Source: Candidatus Roizmanbacteria bacterium CG_4_10_14_0_2_um_filter_36_35 (lineage in GTDB: Bacteria > Patescibacteriota > Microgenomatia > UBA1406 > GWC2-37-13). From it: a stretch of DNA of 5,551 bases. The DNA lies in assembly GCA_002792355.1 (NCBI GenBank), contig PFOE01000026.1, positions 722 through 6,272 of the forward strand. Reading direction: 5' to 3'. This document shows positions 1 through 5,551 of this stretch, piece after piece (the first letter of the stretch is position 1; each line of letters begins with the position of its first letter). A program made the translations under genes and the position numbers. The notes under the pieces are model-generated. The model saw nothing but the letters and a program-made list of their open reading frames with translations, was not told where the DNA came from and made no database searches.

Positions 1-417
1 TATGATGGTAAAAGGGCATTAGAGGACATCTTGGGACGAAAAATTCATTCTTTTGTTTTTCCATACGGTCATTATAATAGTCAATTAATTGGATTAGTTA
101 AAAAGTCTGGCTTTAAAAATTGCCGAAGCGGTAGAATAATTAATTTTCACGAATTTAATGATGATAATTTTCTTCAACATCCTAATTTTCAGATCTATCC
201 TCATAAATTGATTACTGACGTGGAACATTGTCTAAAAATGTTTGATTATTATAGTTTGTATAGAAGACTAGAGCATATTAAATTTGAGCATTTAAATCTA
301 TTGAAATACTTATTCTTTAATAAAAAAATACATCTTTGGTTTCACTCGAAAGATATAGAAGATTATAATTTATGGGAAGTATTAAAATCAAACAAACTAT
401 TAAATGAAAATTCTTAA
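1..417 (+). CDS. Polysaccharide deacetylase (NodB-like), C-terminal part; gene begins before the window
   Basis: The reading frame is open from base 1, so the first in-frame TTG (base 31) is not the real start; 138 codons are visible, ending in TAA. The segment FVFPYGHYN followed by LVKKSGFKN matches the late strand-helix part of NodB-type carbohydrate esterase family 4 domains (consensus F-x-Y-P-x-G-x-Y/N, then a helix ending K-x-G-F). Near the end, HLWFHSKDIEDYNLWEVL resembles the closing H-x-W-x-H-S-x-E-I-E motif common in these enzymes; its His is expected near the active site. The metal-binding Asp-Asp and His-x-x-x-His motifs would lie upstream, so activity cannot be judged. The family removes acetyl groups from N-acetylated sugars in polysaccharides. 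The 3' end overlaps the next gene by 14 bases, suggesting co-transcription with the glycosyltransferase. Family call good, substrate unknown. Confidence 0.8.
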   Translation, partial: YDGKRALEDILGRKIHSFVFPYGHYNSQLIGLVKKSGFKNCRSGRIINFHEFNDDNFLQHPNFQIYPHKLITDVEHCLKMFDYYSLYRRLEHIKFEHLNLLKYLFFNKKIHLWFHSKDIEDYNLWEVLKSNKLLNENS

Positions 418-1864
418 GAAAGCGGTTTTTCTCATTGTTATTTTAATAGGTTTTTTAATAAGAACGCCTTATTTAAACAGGCCGATTATTGACTATCATT
501 CATGGAAACAAACAGAAACATATGCAATTGCTAAAAAATTTTCTATAAATAATCTTAATATTTTAAAACCAGTAAGCAATCTAAAGTGTGATGTTAAAGG
601 TGAATGTTATACTTTTAACTCATTTCCCTTATATGAATATATATTAGGCATTAATTTTAAAATTTTTGGCGAAAATATAGTTGTTGTAAGAGTTTTCTCT
701 ATAACCATAACTTTATTAACATCAATAATTATCTTTTTAATTACAAAAGAATTCTTTGGTTTTTTGACCGGATTAATTTCACTTTTAATCTTTAATTTAT
801 TACCTTTTTCCGTATTTTGGGGAAGAACAGTGCTTCCAGAAATCCTTGCCGTTTTTTTATCAACATTAAGCATTTATTTAATAATAAAAAGAAAAAAATA
901 TATTGCACTTAGTGCAATTGTATTAGGTCTGTCAATACTAATAAAACCATATTTTACTTCTTTGCTTATTCCTATTATTTACTATTTATGGAAAAAAAAT
1001 AAAAGAATTGAGTTGGCGTTATATGTTTTAATTAATTTATTATTATTTATTTTATGGAATGCTTATACCTATTTTTTACCTCAAGTAAAATTGGCAGTTT
1101 CCGCACTTAGCTTTAATAAATATGGAATTTCATTATTTTTTAATAATCAAAACCCATTTTTGTATAGTAAAAGTATAAATTGGCCGCTGTTATTAGTGCA
1201 AAAAATTATAGAAATATTGACTCCCATAGGATTTATTTTATTGATAATTGGAATTATTAAAAATAGATATAAAAAAATTTTATTTTATTGGTTTTTAGCT
1301 TCAATATTATCATTTATTATTGTTATTAATGGTAATTTTGAACATGAATATTATCAATTTATAATTATTCCTATTGCATCTATATTCATAGCTATTTCTA
1401 TTTCTAGTTTTATAAAAAAATTTAAAAAACCCAATATTTATATTATTTTTTTAGTTTTGTTTACTTTTTTTTATTGGGGATGGATTCCGTTTTCTAATTA
1501 TTTAATTTCTCATTACCGACCAGAAGTAAGATATTCAAATTTTTATAAAGACACAAAAAATATTCAATCTATAATTCCAAAAAAAGAATCAATCATAATA
1601 ATTGGGGATGAATCTCCAACTTTATTAAATCACATTGATAGAGAAGGCTGGATAATTACCCAAGATTTTTCTTGTAGTTATAGTCAAGCTGTAAATTTGA
1701 TTCATAAATATAAAGAATTAGGAGCGAGCTATTTAATAATTCAGCTTTTGCCTTACAATTATTACTTAGAAACAAAACATCACTCATGTTTGATAAACAA
1801 CATAGAGATTAATAGTAAGATTATTTATAAAGGAGAATATTTAATTTTATATAAACTAATTTAG
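404..1864 (+). CDS. GT39/PMT-like polytopic membrane glycosyltransferase
   Basis: This 486-residue protein is very hydrophobic, with a first membrane segment at about residues 5-20 and roughly ten more up to about 365, then a soluble tail. After the first segment comes IIDYHSWKQTETYAIAKKF, with D30 in the position of the catalytic acidic residue in the first outer loop of PMT/ArnT-type (GT-C fold) enzymes. The motifs WGRTVLPE (139-146), NFEHEYYQF (311-319) and a late DESPTLLN followed by DREGW (402-416) also fit this group. Such enzymes transfer a sugar from a polyprenyl-phosphate donor to a lipid, glycan or protein outside the membrane; donor and acceptor cannot be told here. C62 and C68 in the outer loop could form a disulfide. 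The ATG lies inside the end of the deacetylase gene with no Shine-Dalgarno sequence, so translational coupling is likely. The gene ends with TAG, and its natural-looking C-terminus (YLILYKLI) supports TAG as a true stop here. Confidence 0.85.
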   Translation: MKILKKAVFLIVILIGFLIRTPYLNRPIIDYHSWKQTETYAIAKKFSINNLNILKPVSNLKCDVKGECYTFNSFPLYEYILGINFKIFGENIVVVRVFSITITLLTSIIIFLITKEFFGFLTGLISLLIFNLLPFSVFWGRTVLPEILAVFLSTLSIYLIIKRKKYIALSAIVLGLSILIKPYFTSLLIPIIYYLWKKNKRIELALYVLINLLLFILWNAYTYFLPQVKLAVSALSFNKYGISLFFNNQNPFLYSKSINWPLLLVQKIIEILTPIGFILLIIGIIKNRYKKILFYWFLASILSFIIVINGNFEHEYYQFIIIPIASIFIAISISSFIKKFKKPNIYIIFLVLFTFFYWGWIPFSNYLISHYRPEVRYSNFYKDTKNIQSIIPKKESIIIIGDESPTLLNHIDREGWIITQDFSCSYSQAVNLIHKYKELGASYLIIQLLPYNYYLETKHHSCLINNIEINSKIIYKGEYLILYKLI

Positions 1865-1915
1865 TATTTGATCTATTTTCAATTAAAAAACATAGAGGAT
1901 TTTAACTTGGGCAAA

Positions 1916-2928
1916 TTATTTACTAAAATCAGTTGGAGGATATTTTAATAAGTCATTTTTTATTAACTCACCTTTTTTTGTCGGCAGGGCTGTATTCTAG
2001 TCTATCAGCCCAAGCCCTCCATTATCTTCGTCAATGGTATACGCCGTATAGTTTAGATTATTTTTATTTATGTTATCGAGGACTTTTTGTATATACGTCA
2101 AATCTTCCTGGCTGCTAAATCCAGATTCCCAAACACCTCCAAATTCACTTACCAAGATGGGATGCTTCTCAACGGCGTTATCCCACAAGAAATTTAATTT
2201 ATCCTTTTTTAACACCATTTCTAATGAGTCAATTCCAGCTGCAGGGCAATCATGATAATCATAAATAAGATTTCTATAGGGGAGATTATTATTAAAATCA
2301 ATATATCTACTATGATCAATACCAGTCATCAACATCAACGCATTTGGTTTTTCTTTAATGATTTCTTTTGCTATTGAATTAGCCAATTTATACCATTCTC
2401 CCCATGTTATATTTGGCTCAGTGAAAAATCCATATAAAATGTTATTTTTCTGAGAATATCTCTTAGTTAATTGATTCATCATCGATGGAAATTGTTTTAG
2501 TTGATCTGATAAATCCCTATAGTCAGAGGCTCTAGGTGTAAGATAAACATAAATGTAATTTTTCTCAGCCCATTCAATGACGAAATCTAACTTTGTCAAA
2601 TTGTTTTTATTATCAGCGGATCAGCATATAAGCCTAATAAATTAACTTTCCACAATTTAAGCTTTTCTAATATTTCAATAAATCCTTTATCAATCTGGTA
2701 ACCATCGTATGCAAAAGCCATAGTCGTAACTCCTTTTAACTGAACTTTATTATGATTATCAGACCTTTTTATTGAGTTTCCTTCAACGTAAAGGGCGGGG
2801 AGATAATGAGGCTGTTTTTGGAAAAATTGATGACCTTTTTGAATTGAAAAGATTTGGAAACCTAGAAACAAAGTCAAAATAAAAAAAAGTATAACTGATG
2901 AAATAAGAAATTTACTCAATTTTTTCAA
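1916..2928 (-). pseudogene. Membrane-anchored glycoside hydrolase family 5-like enzyme, broken by a frameshift and an in-frame TAG
   Basis: Two open pieces (2928-2596 and about 2620-1997) join into one GH5-like (clan GH-A) protein. The first has an N-terminal hydrophobic anchor (KKLSKFLISSVILFFILTL), then LKGVTTMAFAYDGY and LKLWKVNLLGLYADPLIIK. The second continues NNLTKLDFVIEWAEKN, GFFTEP (acid/base Glu, codon 2419-2417), IYDYHD (His) and ILVSEFGG (nucleophile Glu, codon 2146-2144). Adding one A to the five-A run of the coding strand (bases 2604-2608) gives a seamless IIKNNLTKLDF. The second piece stops at TAG (1999-1997), yet the frame continues with NTALPTKKGELIKNDLLK to TAA at 1918-1916, like a normal GH5 end. 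Restored length is about 337 residues, with Glu at 171 and 262 and the TAG at codon 311. No ATG exists upstream; the TTG at 2928 is chosen because it sits just before the anchor and overlaps the previous gene by only 17 bases (a TTG at 2919 is the alternative). Two lesions suggest a decaying gene, but sequence error or recoding is possible. Substrate unknown. Confidence 0.72.
1987..2011 (-). other. Short inverted repeat with the GH5 in-frame TAG in its loop
   Basis: On the minus strand GGGCTG (2011-2006) and CAGCCC (1992-1987) can pair around a 13-base loop that contains the TAG at 1999-1997. No T-run follows on the coding strand (an A-run does), so it is not an intrinsic terminator for the GH5 gene. 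Both arms also encode plausible conserved protein, so the pairing may be chance. Confidence 0.3.
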
Positions 2929-3661
2929 CAGTAAAGTTATATAAAAGTAAATCAGAAACCATAAAACCCATAACTTTATTTTTAGCAATAACTTCTTCTT
3001 CTCCTAATATAAATTGATTATTTTTTTCTTTCAGCTTAAATAAAGCCTTGATAGTTATATTTGTGCCGTCAAAATATTTATCCATAATTTTTATGACTTC
3101 ATTTTCTCCATCAAAATAGTTTTGGCCGATTTTTATGGAATTAAATTCATCCGGATCATTTGATTTTTTGGTCAAATAGACAGTTTTTTTAACCAACTTT
3201 TCTACAATAGGCTTATTACTTAATTGAATTACTGTACCGCTAAACTGAGCTGATGGGAAATCAAAATCAATAGGAGATCCGACCGCAATCGCTGAACGCT
3301 GAAAAGAATATCCAAATTTATTGTTTCCACTGACTTTTAGCTTTAAGGTCAAGTAAGTACGATATTGATCATAAAATTGAGTATTAACACCGACTGAAAA
3401 AATAGGATAATATTGTGAAGAAAGGATTTCAGCCACTTTTTTTCCGATAGTATCATACTGCTTATTACCTTTTTTTATAGAATCAATAAGCCATGTACTA
3501 GGATCGTTGGTAGACGCCCACCAATATCCTTGACCGATTTTAACTTTGACATAAATATAAGTAGGTTTACTATAAAAAAGTCTATAGACGGAAATTAAAA
3601 AAACAAACGATACTATTCCAAAAAAAATTACTAATAAATAATTTTTTGCTAGTTTTTTCAT
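2912..3661 (-). CDS. Single-pass membrane protein with two beta-rich repeats, DUF4330-like
   Basis: I do not recognise a characterised function. The 249-residue protein starts with ATG, has a short basic tip and one membrane helix (about residues 9-29), then a beta-rich domain facing outwards. The segment from YIYVKVKIGQGYWW through SIKKGNKQYDTIGKKVAEIL, LTLKLKV and GSPIDFDFPSAQFSGTVI (35-145) is reminiscent of DUF4330-type proteins, which have a helix anchor and a strand-rich body. Residues 158-248 seem to repeat the same plan more weakly: VYLTKK, SIKIGQNYFDGENEVIKI, ITIKALFKL, then a final strand set. The GH5-like gene follows with an overlap of about 17 bases, so the two were probably co-translated, and this protein may scaffold or assist that enzyme or a glycan export step; this is inference. 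Its start is 30 bases from the divergent sugar transferase and directly follows a -10-like box, suggesting a leaderless message. Confidence 0.65.
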   Translation of the reverse strand: MKKLAKNYLLVIFFGIVSFVFLISVYRLFYSKPTYIYVKVKIGQGYWWASTNDPSTWLIDSIKKGNKQYDTIGKKVAEILSSQYYPIFSVGVNTQFYDQYRTYLTLKLKVSGNNKFGYSFQRSAIAVGSPIDFDFPSAQFSGTVIQLSNKPIVEKLVKKTVYLTKKSNDPDEFNSIKIGQNYFDGENEVIKIMDKYFDGTNITIKALFKLKEKNNQFILGEEEVIAKNKVMGFMVSDLLLYNFTVEKIE

Positions 3662-3667
3662 AGCAAA

Positions 3668-3673
3668 ATTATA
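3668..3673 (-). promoter_or_regulatory. -10-like box TATAAT for the DUF4330-like/GH5 gene pair
   Basis: On the minus strand a perfect TATAAT is followed by six bases (TTTGCT) and then the ATG at 3661. Transcription starting at the usual distance would begin on the A of the start codon, giving a leaderless message. No good -35 box is seen at 16-18 bases. TATAAT is common by chance in DNA this AT-rich, so the position is the main support. Confidence 0.45.
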
Positions 3674-3674
3674 C

Positions 3675-3680
3675 TATAAT
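3675..3680 (+). promoter_or_regulatory. -10-like box TATAAT for the sugar transferase gene
   Basis: A perfect TATAAT lies 11 bases before the ATG at 3692, so the leader would be about five bases and could not hold a ribosome binding site. It is separated by a single C from the opposite-strand TATAAT, forming ATTATA-C-TATAAT. The two divergent promoters would then compete for the same site. No convincing -35 box is seen. Confidence 0.4.
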
Positions 3681-3691
3681 TTATATCCTAA

Positions 3692-4315
3692 ATGATTATT
3701 GATCAGATTTTTGCAGTTGTTATTTTACTTATTACATTGCCTTTATGGATTGTTTTTTATTTTTTAATTAAATTAACTTCCCCTGGCTTCTTTTTATTCA
3801 AACAAAAAAGATCAGGAAAGGATAAAAAACCGTTTTTTATCTATAAATTTCGCACGATGGTAGAGAATGCAGAAGATCTTAAATCTAAGATTTATAATCT
3901 AAACGAGGCAAATGGACCGGTTTTTAAGATCCATAATGACCCCAGATACACAAAATTTGGCCGTCTTTTAGCCCATAGCGGCCTTGACGAACTGCCGCAG
4001 TTAATCAATGTTATTAAGGGTGATATGGCTTTTGTCGGGCCAAGACCATTACCTGTCAATGAAGCTAAAAAAGTACCGAAAAAATACGAACGGAGATTTT
4101 CAATATTGCCAGGGATGACTTCTTTGTGGGTTATCCGGGGAGCCGATCACTCTTCTTTTAAGAAATGGATGAAAGATGATCTGGAATACATAAAAAATAA
4201 ATCTTTTTGGTATGATTTAAAGATTATAATACTAACAGTATGGATGCTGCTACTAAAAAAATCACTTGACAAACATAAAATAACCCTGCTAAAATTTATT
4301 CATGAACAAAAATAA
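3692..4315 (+). CDS. Bacterial sugar transferase (undecaprenyl-phosphate sugar phosphotransferase, monotopic type)
   Basis: This 207-residue protein is the minimal catalytic form of the bacterial sugar transferase family, without the extra membrane bundle of WcaJ/WbaP-like members. The order is: a hydrophobic reentrant helix (about 3-29) ending in SPG, QKRSGKDKKPFFIYKFRTM (38-56), NEANGPVFKIHNDPRYTKFGR (71-91), the catalytic Asp-Glu dyad in SGLDELPQLINVIKGD (D99, E100), FVGPRPLP (114-121) and PGMTSLW (140-146). The family moves a sugar phosphate from a nucleotide sugar to undecaprenyl phosphate at the inner membrane face, the first step of capsule, O-antigen or exopolysaccharide synthesis. 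Start: a TAA stands immediately before the ATG, so the usual leading Lys-Arg of homologs is absent. The common LWQVSGR motif reads LWVIRGA here. The last residues after about 190 form an unusual tail that lies in a duplicated DNA segment. The catalytic motifs look intact; which sugar is used cannot be read. Confidence 0.92.
   Translation: MIIDQIFAVVILLITLPLWIVFYFLIKLTSPGFFLFKQKRSGKDKKPFFIYKFRTMVENAEDLKSKIYNLNEANGPVFKIHNDPRYTKFGRLLAHSGLDELPQLINVIKGDMAFVGPRPLPVNEAKKVPKKYERRFSILPGMTSLWVIRGADHSSFKKWMKDDLEYIKNKSFWYDLKIIILTVWMLLLKKSLDKHKITLLKFIHEQK
4265..4295 (+). promoter_or_regulatory. Possible internal promoter for the AAA_14/DUF4143 gene
   Basis: TTGACA (4265-4270) is followed after 19 bases by TAAAAT (4290-4295), and six bases later comes the ATG at 4302. 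The -35 is perfect and the -10 has one mismatch; the spacer is two bases longer than ideal. The six-base gap to the ATG is the same as at the 3661 start and would give a leaderless transcript. It lies inside the end of the sugar transferase gene, so the ATPase could be expressed on its own. Confidence 0.4.
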
Positions 4316-4340
4316 CCCTGCTGAAATTTATATAGAAAGA
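4277..4340 (+). repeat. Imperfect 32-bp tandem duplication across the sugar transferase/ATPase gene junction
   Basis: Bases 4277-4308 and 4309-4340 align without gaps with 26 of 32 identical. The first 23 bases differ at only one place (A at 4291, G at 4323) and share AAAATAACCCTGCT. The first copy holds the end of the sugar transferase gene and the ATG of the ATPase gene; the second holds the sugar transferase stop codon and the first ATPase codons. Since 32 is not a multiple of three, the copies are read in different frames by the two genes. Confidence 0.75.
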
Positions 4341-5551
4341 ACAATTGAGGCTGAAATTAGGCCTTTTATCAATAGACGTGAGGTTATCTCTTTGGTTGGC
4401 TCACGTCAATCTGGGAAAACCACCTTTCTTAATCATTTGCAAAAAGAATTATTAAAAGAGGACAAAAAAACTGTTTATATTACCTTTGAGAATATACAAA
4501 GTCGACAATTATTTGAAAATCCTGAAGAATTTAAGTCATATTATCAAGACTACGATGTTTTGATTATTGATGAATTTCATTATGCTAAAGAAGGAGGGCA
4601 AAAACTTAAATATCTTTATGATATAACTGACAAAAAATATATTATATCAGGGTCGTCTTCTTTAGAATTAACTTTTAAAACAGGCAGATATATGGTGGGT
4701 CGGATAGCTACCTTTAAATTATTACCATTTTCTTTTGAAGAGTTTCTATCAGCTTCAGACAAACCTCTCTCGAATTTATTTAAATTGGAAAAACCATTAA
4801 GCAAAGTAATAGAAAGCAGTTTTTTAAAAAATCTTGAAACTTATTTAATTTATGGAGGTTATCCAGCGGTTGTTTTAGCTAAATCAAATATTGAAAAAGA
4901 AAAAATTCTTGAAGGAATCGTGGACAACTATTTATTAAGAGACATTAAAGATCTTCTATCATTAATAACTGAAGAAGAATTAATAAAATTAATAAAATTA
5001 TTGGCAGGCCAAATCGGAAACTTAATAAACTATAATGAGTTATCAACTTTAAGTGGTTTAAAATATAAACAGTTATTGAATCATCTTGAAATTCTTAAAA
5101 AAACTTATATTATTGATTTAATTCGGCCTTATTCAACCAACAGAAGAACAGAATTGGTAAAAAATCCAAAAGTTTATTTTTCTGATTTAGGTTTTAGAAA
5201 TTACATTTTAGGCGACTTTCGTTCTTTTGATAAAAGGCAAGATTTTGGAAGTATGATTGAAGACTATATTTATACAAAATTGACAAATAATCAGACAATA
5301 ATTTCAAGAGTTAATTTTTGGCGAACTAAAAGTGGAGCCGAAGTTGACTTTATTATTGAAAAAGAAGGCAAGGTTGTTCCAATTGAAGTTAAATATTCAT
5401 CAACACCTGTTGTTGGAAAAAGTCTATATAGTTTTATTAATAAATATAAGCCTAATATTACTTACATAGTGACAAAAGATGTTGAAAAAAGTATAAGAAT
5501 AGATAAAACTGAGGTATTTTTTATTCCCGCCTATAAATTTTCTTTAGATCC
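4302..5551 (+). CDS. AAA_14/DUF4143 family ATPase, 3' end outside the window
   Basis: The frame from ATG 4302 is open to the window edge (416 codons), and its last visible part (VFFIPAYKFSLD) looks like the usual end of this family, so little is missing. Visible features are IYIER (9-13), a Walker A GSRQSGKTT (33-41, K39), Walker B VLIIDEF (D90, E91), a sensor-like ISGSSSLEL, and LLPFSFEEFL. The DUF4143 part follows: YGGYPAVV, YLLRDIKDLL, a winged-helix-like stretch, and VYFSDLGFRNYILGDF. Its end has a PD-(D/E)xK nuclease-like pattern: E320, D349 in GAEVDF, and E362-x-K364 in IEVK. The family is widespread in bacteria and archaea, often in variable regions, and its role is unsettled. The start overlaps the sugar transferase gene by 14 bases and has no Shine-Dalgarno sequence; a TAAAAT box lies six bases upstream. 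It has no evident link with polysaccharide synthesis and may be an accessory insertion. Confidence 0.9.
   Translation, partial: MNKNNPAEIYIERTIEAEIRPFINRREVISLVGSRQSGKTTFLNHLQKELLKEDKKTVYITFENIQSRQLFENPEEFKSYYQDYDVLIIDEFHYAKEGGQKLKYLYDITDKKYIISGSSSLELTFKTGRYMVGRIATFKLLPFSFEEFLSASDKPLSNLFKLEKPLSKVIESSFLKNLETYLIYGGYPAVVLAKSNIEKEKILEGIVDNYLLRDIKDLLSLITEEELIKLIKLLAGQIGNLINYNELSTLSGLKYKQLLNHLEILKKTYIIDLIRPYSTNRRTELVKNPKVYFSDLGFRNYILGDFRSFDKRQDFGSMIEDYIYTKLTNNQTIISRVNFWRTKSGAEVDFIIEKEGKVVPIEVKYSSTPVVGKSLYSFINKYKPNITYIVTKDVEKSIRIDKTEVFFIPAYKFSLD

Noticed and set aside
404..417. The two 14-base gene overlaps (404-417 and 4302-4315) as a shared regulatory device
   Set aside because: The overlaps have equal length but no shared sequence beyond ATGAA and TAA; coincidence in a compact genome is enough.
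607..873. Minus-strand open frame inside the GT39-like gene
   Set aside because: Shadow of the real plus-strand gene, without domain-like sequence or plausible start signals.
1880..1909. Weak inverted repeat (CAATTAAAA / TTTTAACTTG) between the convergent genes, as a terminator
   Set aside because: The stem is almost all A-T with a bulge and no following T-run, so it is not convincing.
1936..1942. GGAGGA as a Shine-Dalgarno sequence for a plus-strand gene
   Set aside because: No real plus-strand gene follows; the bases lie antisense to the GH5 C-terminal extension.
1865..1948. Open frame of 27 codons after the TAG of the GT39-like gene
   Set aside because: The protein already ends naturally at YLILYKLI, the extension shows no family-like motif, and such a run is plausible by chance in AT-rich DNA. 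It also runs antisense to the GH5 C-terminal extension.
1933..2255. Two small plus-strand open frames (1933-2118 and 2070-2255)
   Set aside because: They lie antisense to the GH5-like gene, whose codons carry clear family motifs; they show no features of their own.
2596..2610. Programmed -1 frameshifting in the GH5 gene as the main explanation
   Set aside because: No canonical X-XXY-YYZ heptamer fits the frame and no downstream structure is apparent; a second lesion (TAG) makes decay or error simpler.
4616..4804. Minus-strand open frame inside the AAA_14/DUF4143 gene
   Set aside because: Shadow of the plus-strand ATPase gene, which has intact motifs on both sides.

Overview
The window is a very AT-rich piece of bacterial DNA with tightly packed, partly overlapping genes and no recognisable Shine-Dalgarno sequence before any start. 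Several -10-like boxes sit so close to start codons that transcripts would have little or no leader. The gene types (a GT39-like membrane glycosyltransferase with a D-x-H-S-W-K-Q-T motif, a membrane-anchored GH5-like hydrolase with TEP in place of NEP, and a two-repeat DUF4330-like protein) remind me of Patescibacteria/CPR, Microgenomates in particular. That placement is an inference from style, not a proven assignment. The standard code fits: no gene called here needs TGA read as sense.

Layout. A 3'-terminal piece of a polysaccharide deacetylase (1-417, +) overlaps a 486-residue GT39/PMT-like glycosyltransferase (404-1864, +). Facing them are two minus-strand genes: a membrane-anchored, beta-rich protein (3661-2912) followed with overlap by a GH5-family hydrolase (about 2928-1916). 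Divergent from these, 30 bp away, is a minimal bacterial sugar transferase, a phosphoglycosyl transferase (3692-4315, +). It overlaps an AAA_14/DUF4143 ATPase (4302 to the window edge, +) that is nearly complete but has no stop in the window.

Together the first five genes look like part of a cell-surface polysaccharide locus. The sugar transferase would load the first sugar phosphate on undecaprenyl phosphate. The GT39-like protein would transfer a sugar from a lipid carrier on the outer face. The deacetylase would modify amino sugars, and the anchored GH5-like enzyme would trim or release glycan. The AAA_14/DUF4143 gene is an unrelated accessory gene.

The main surprises are in the GH5 gene. 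It carries a one-base frameshift in an A-run and, separately, an in-frame TAG followed by 26 codons that still read like the natural end of the protein. At the sugar transferase/AAA_14 junction, an imperfect 32-bp tandem duplication appears to have supplied the ATPase gene's start codon and a possible -10 box. I see no tRNA, rRNA, CRISPR array or insertion sequence, no convincing terminator, and no gene-free stretch over 300 bases.
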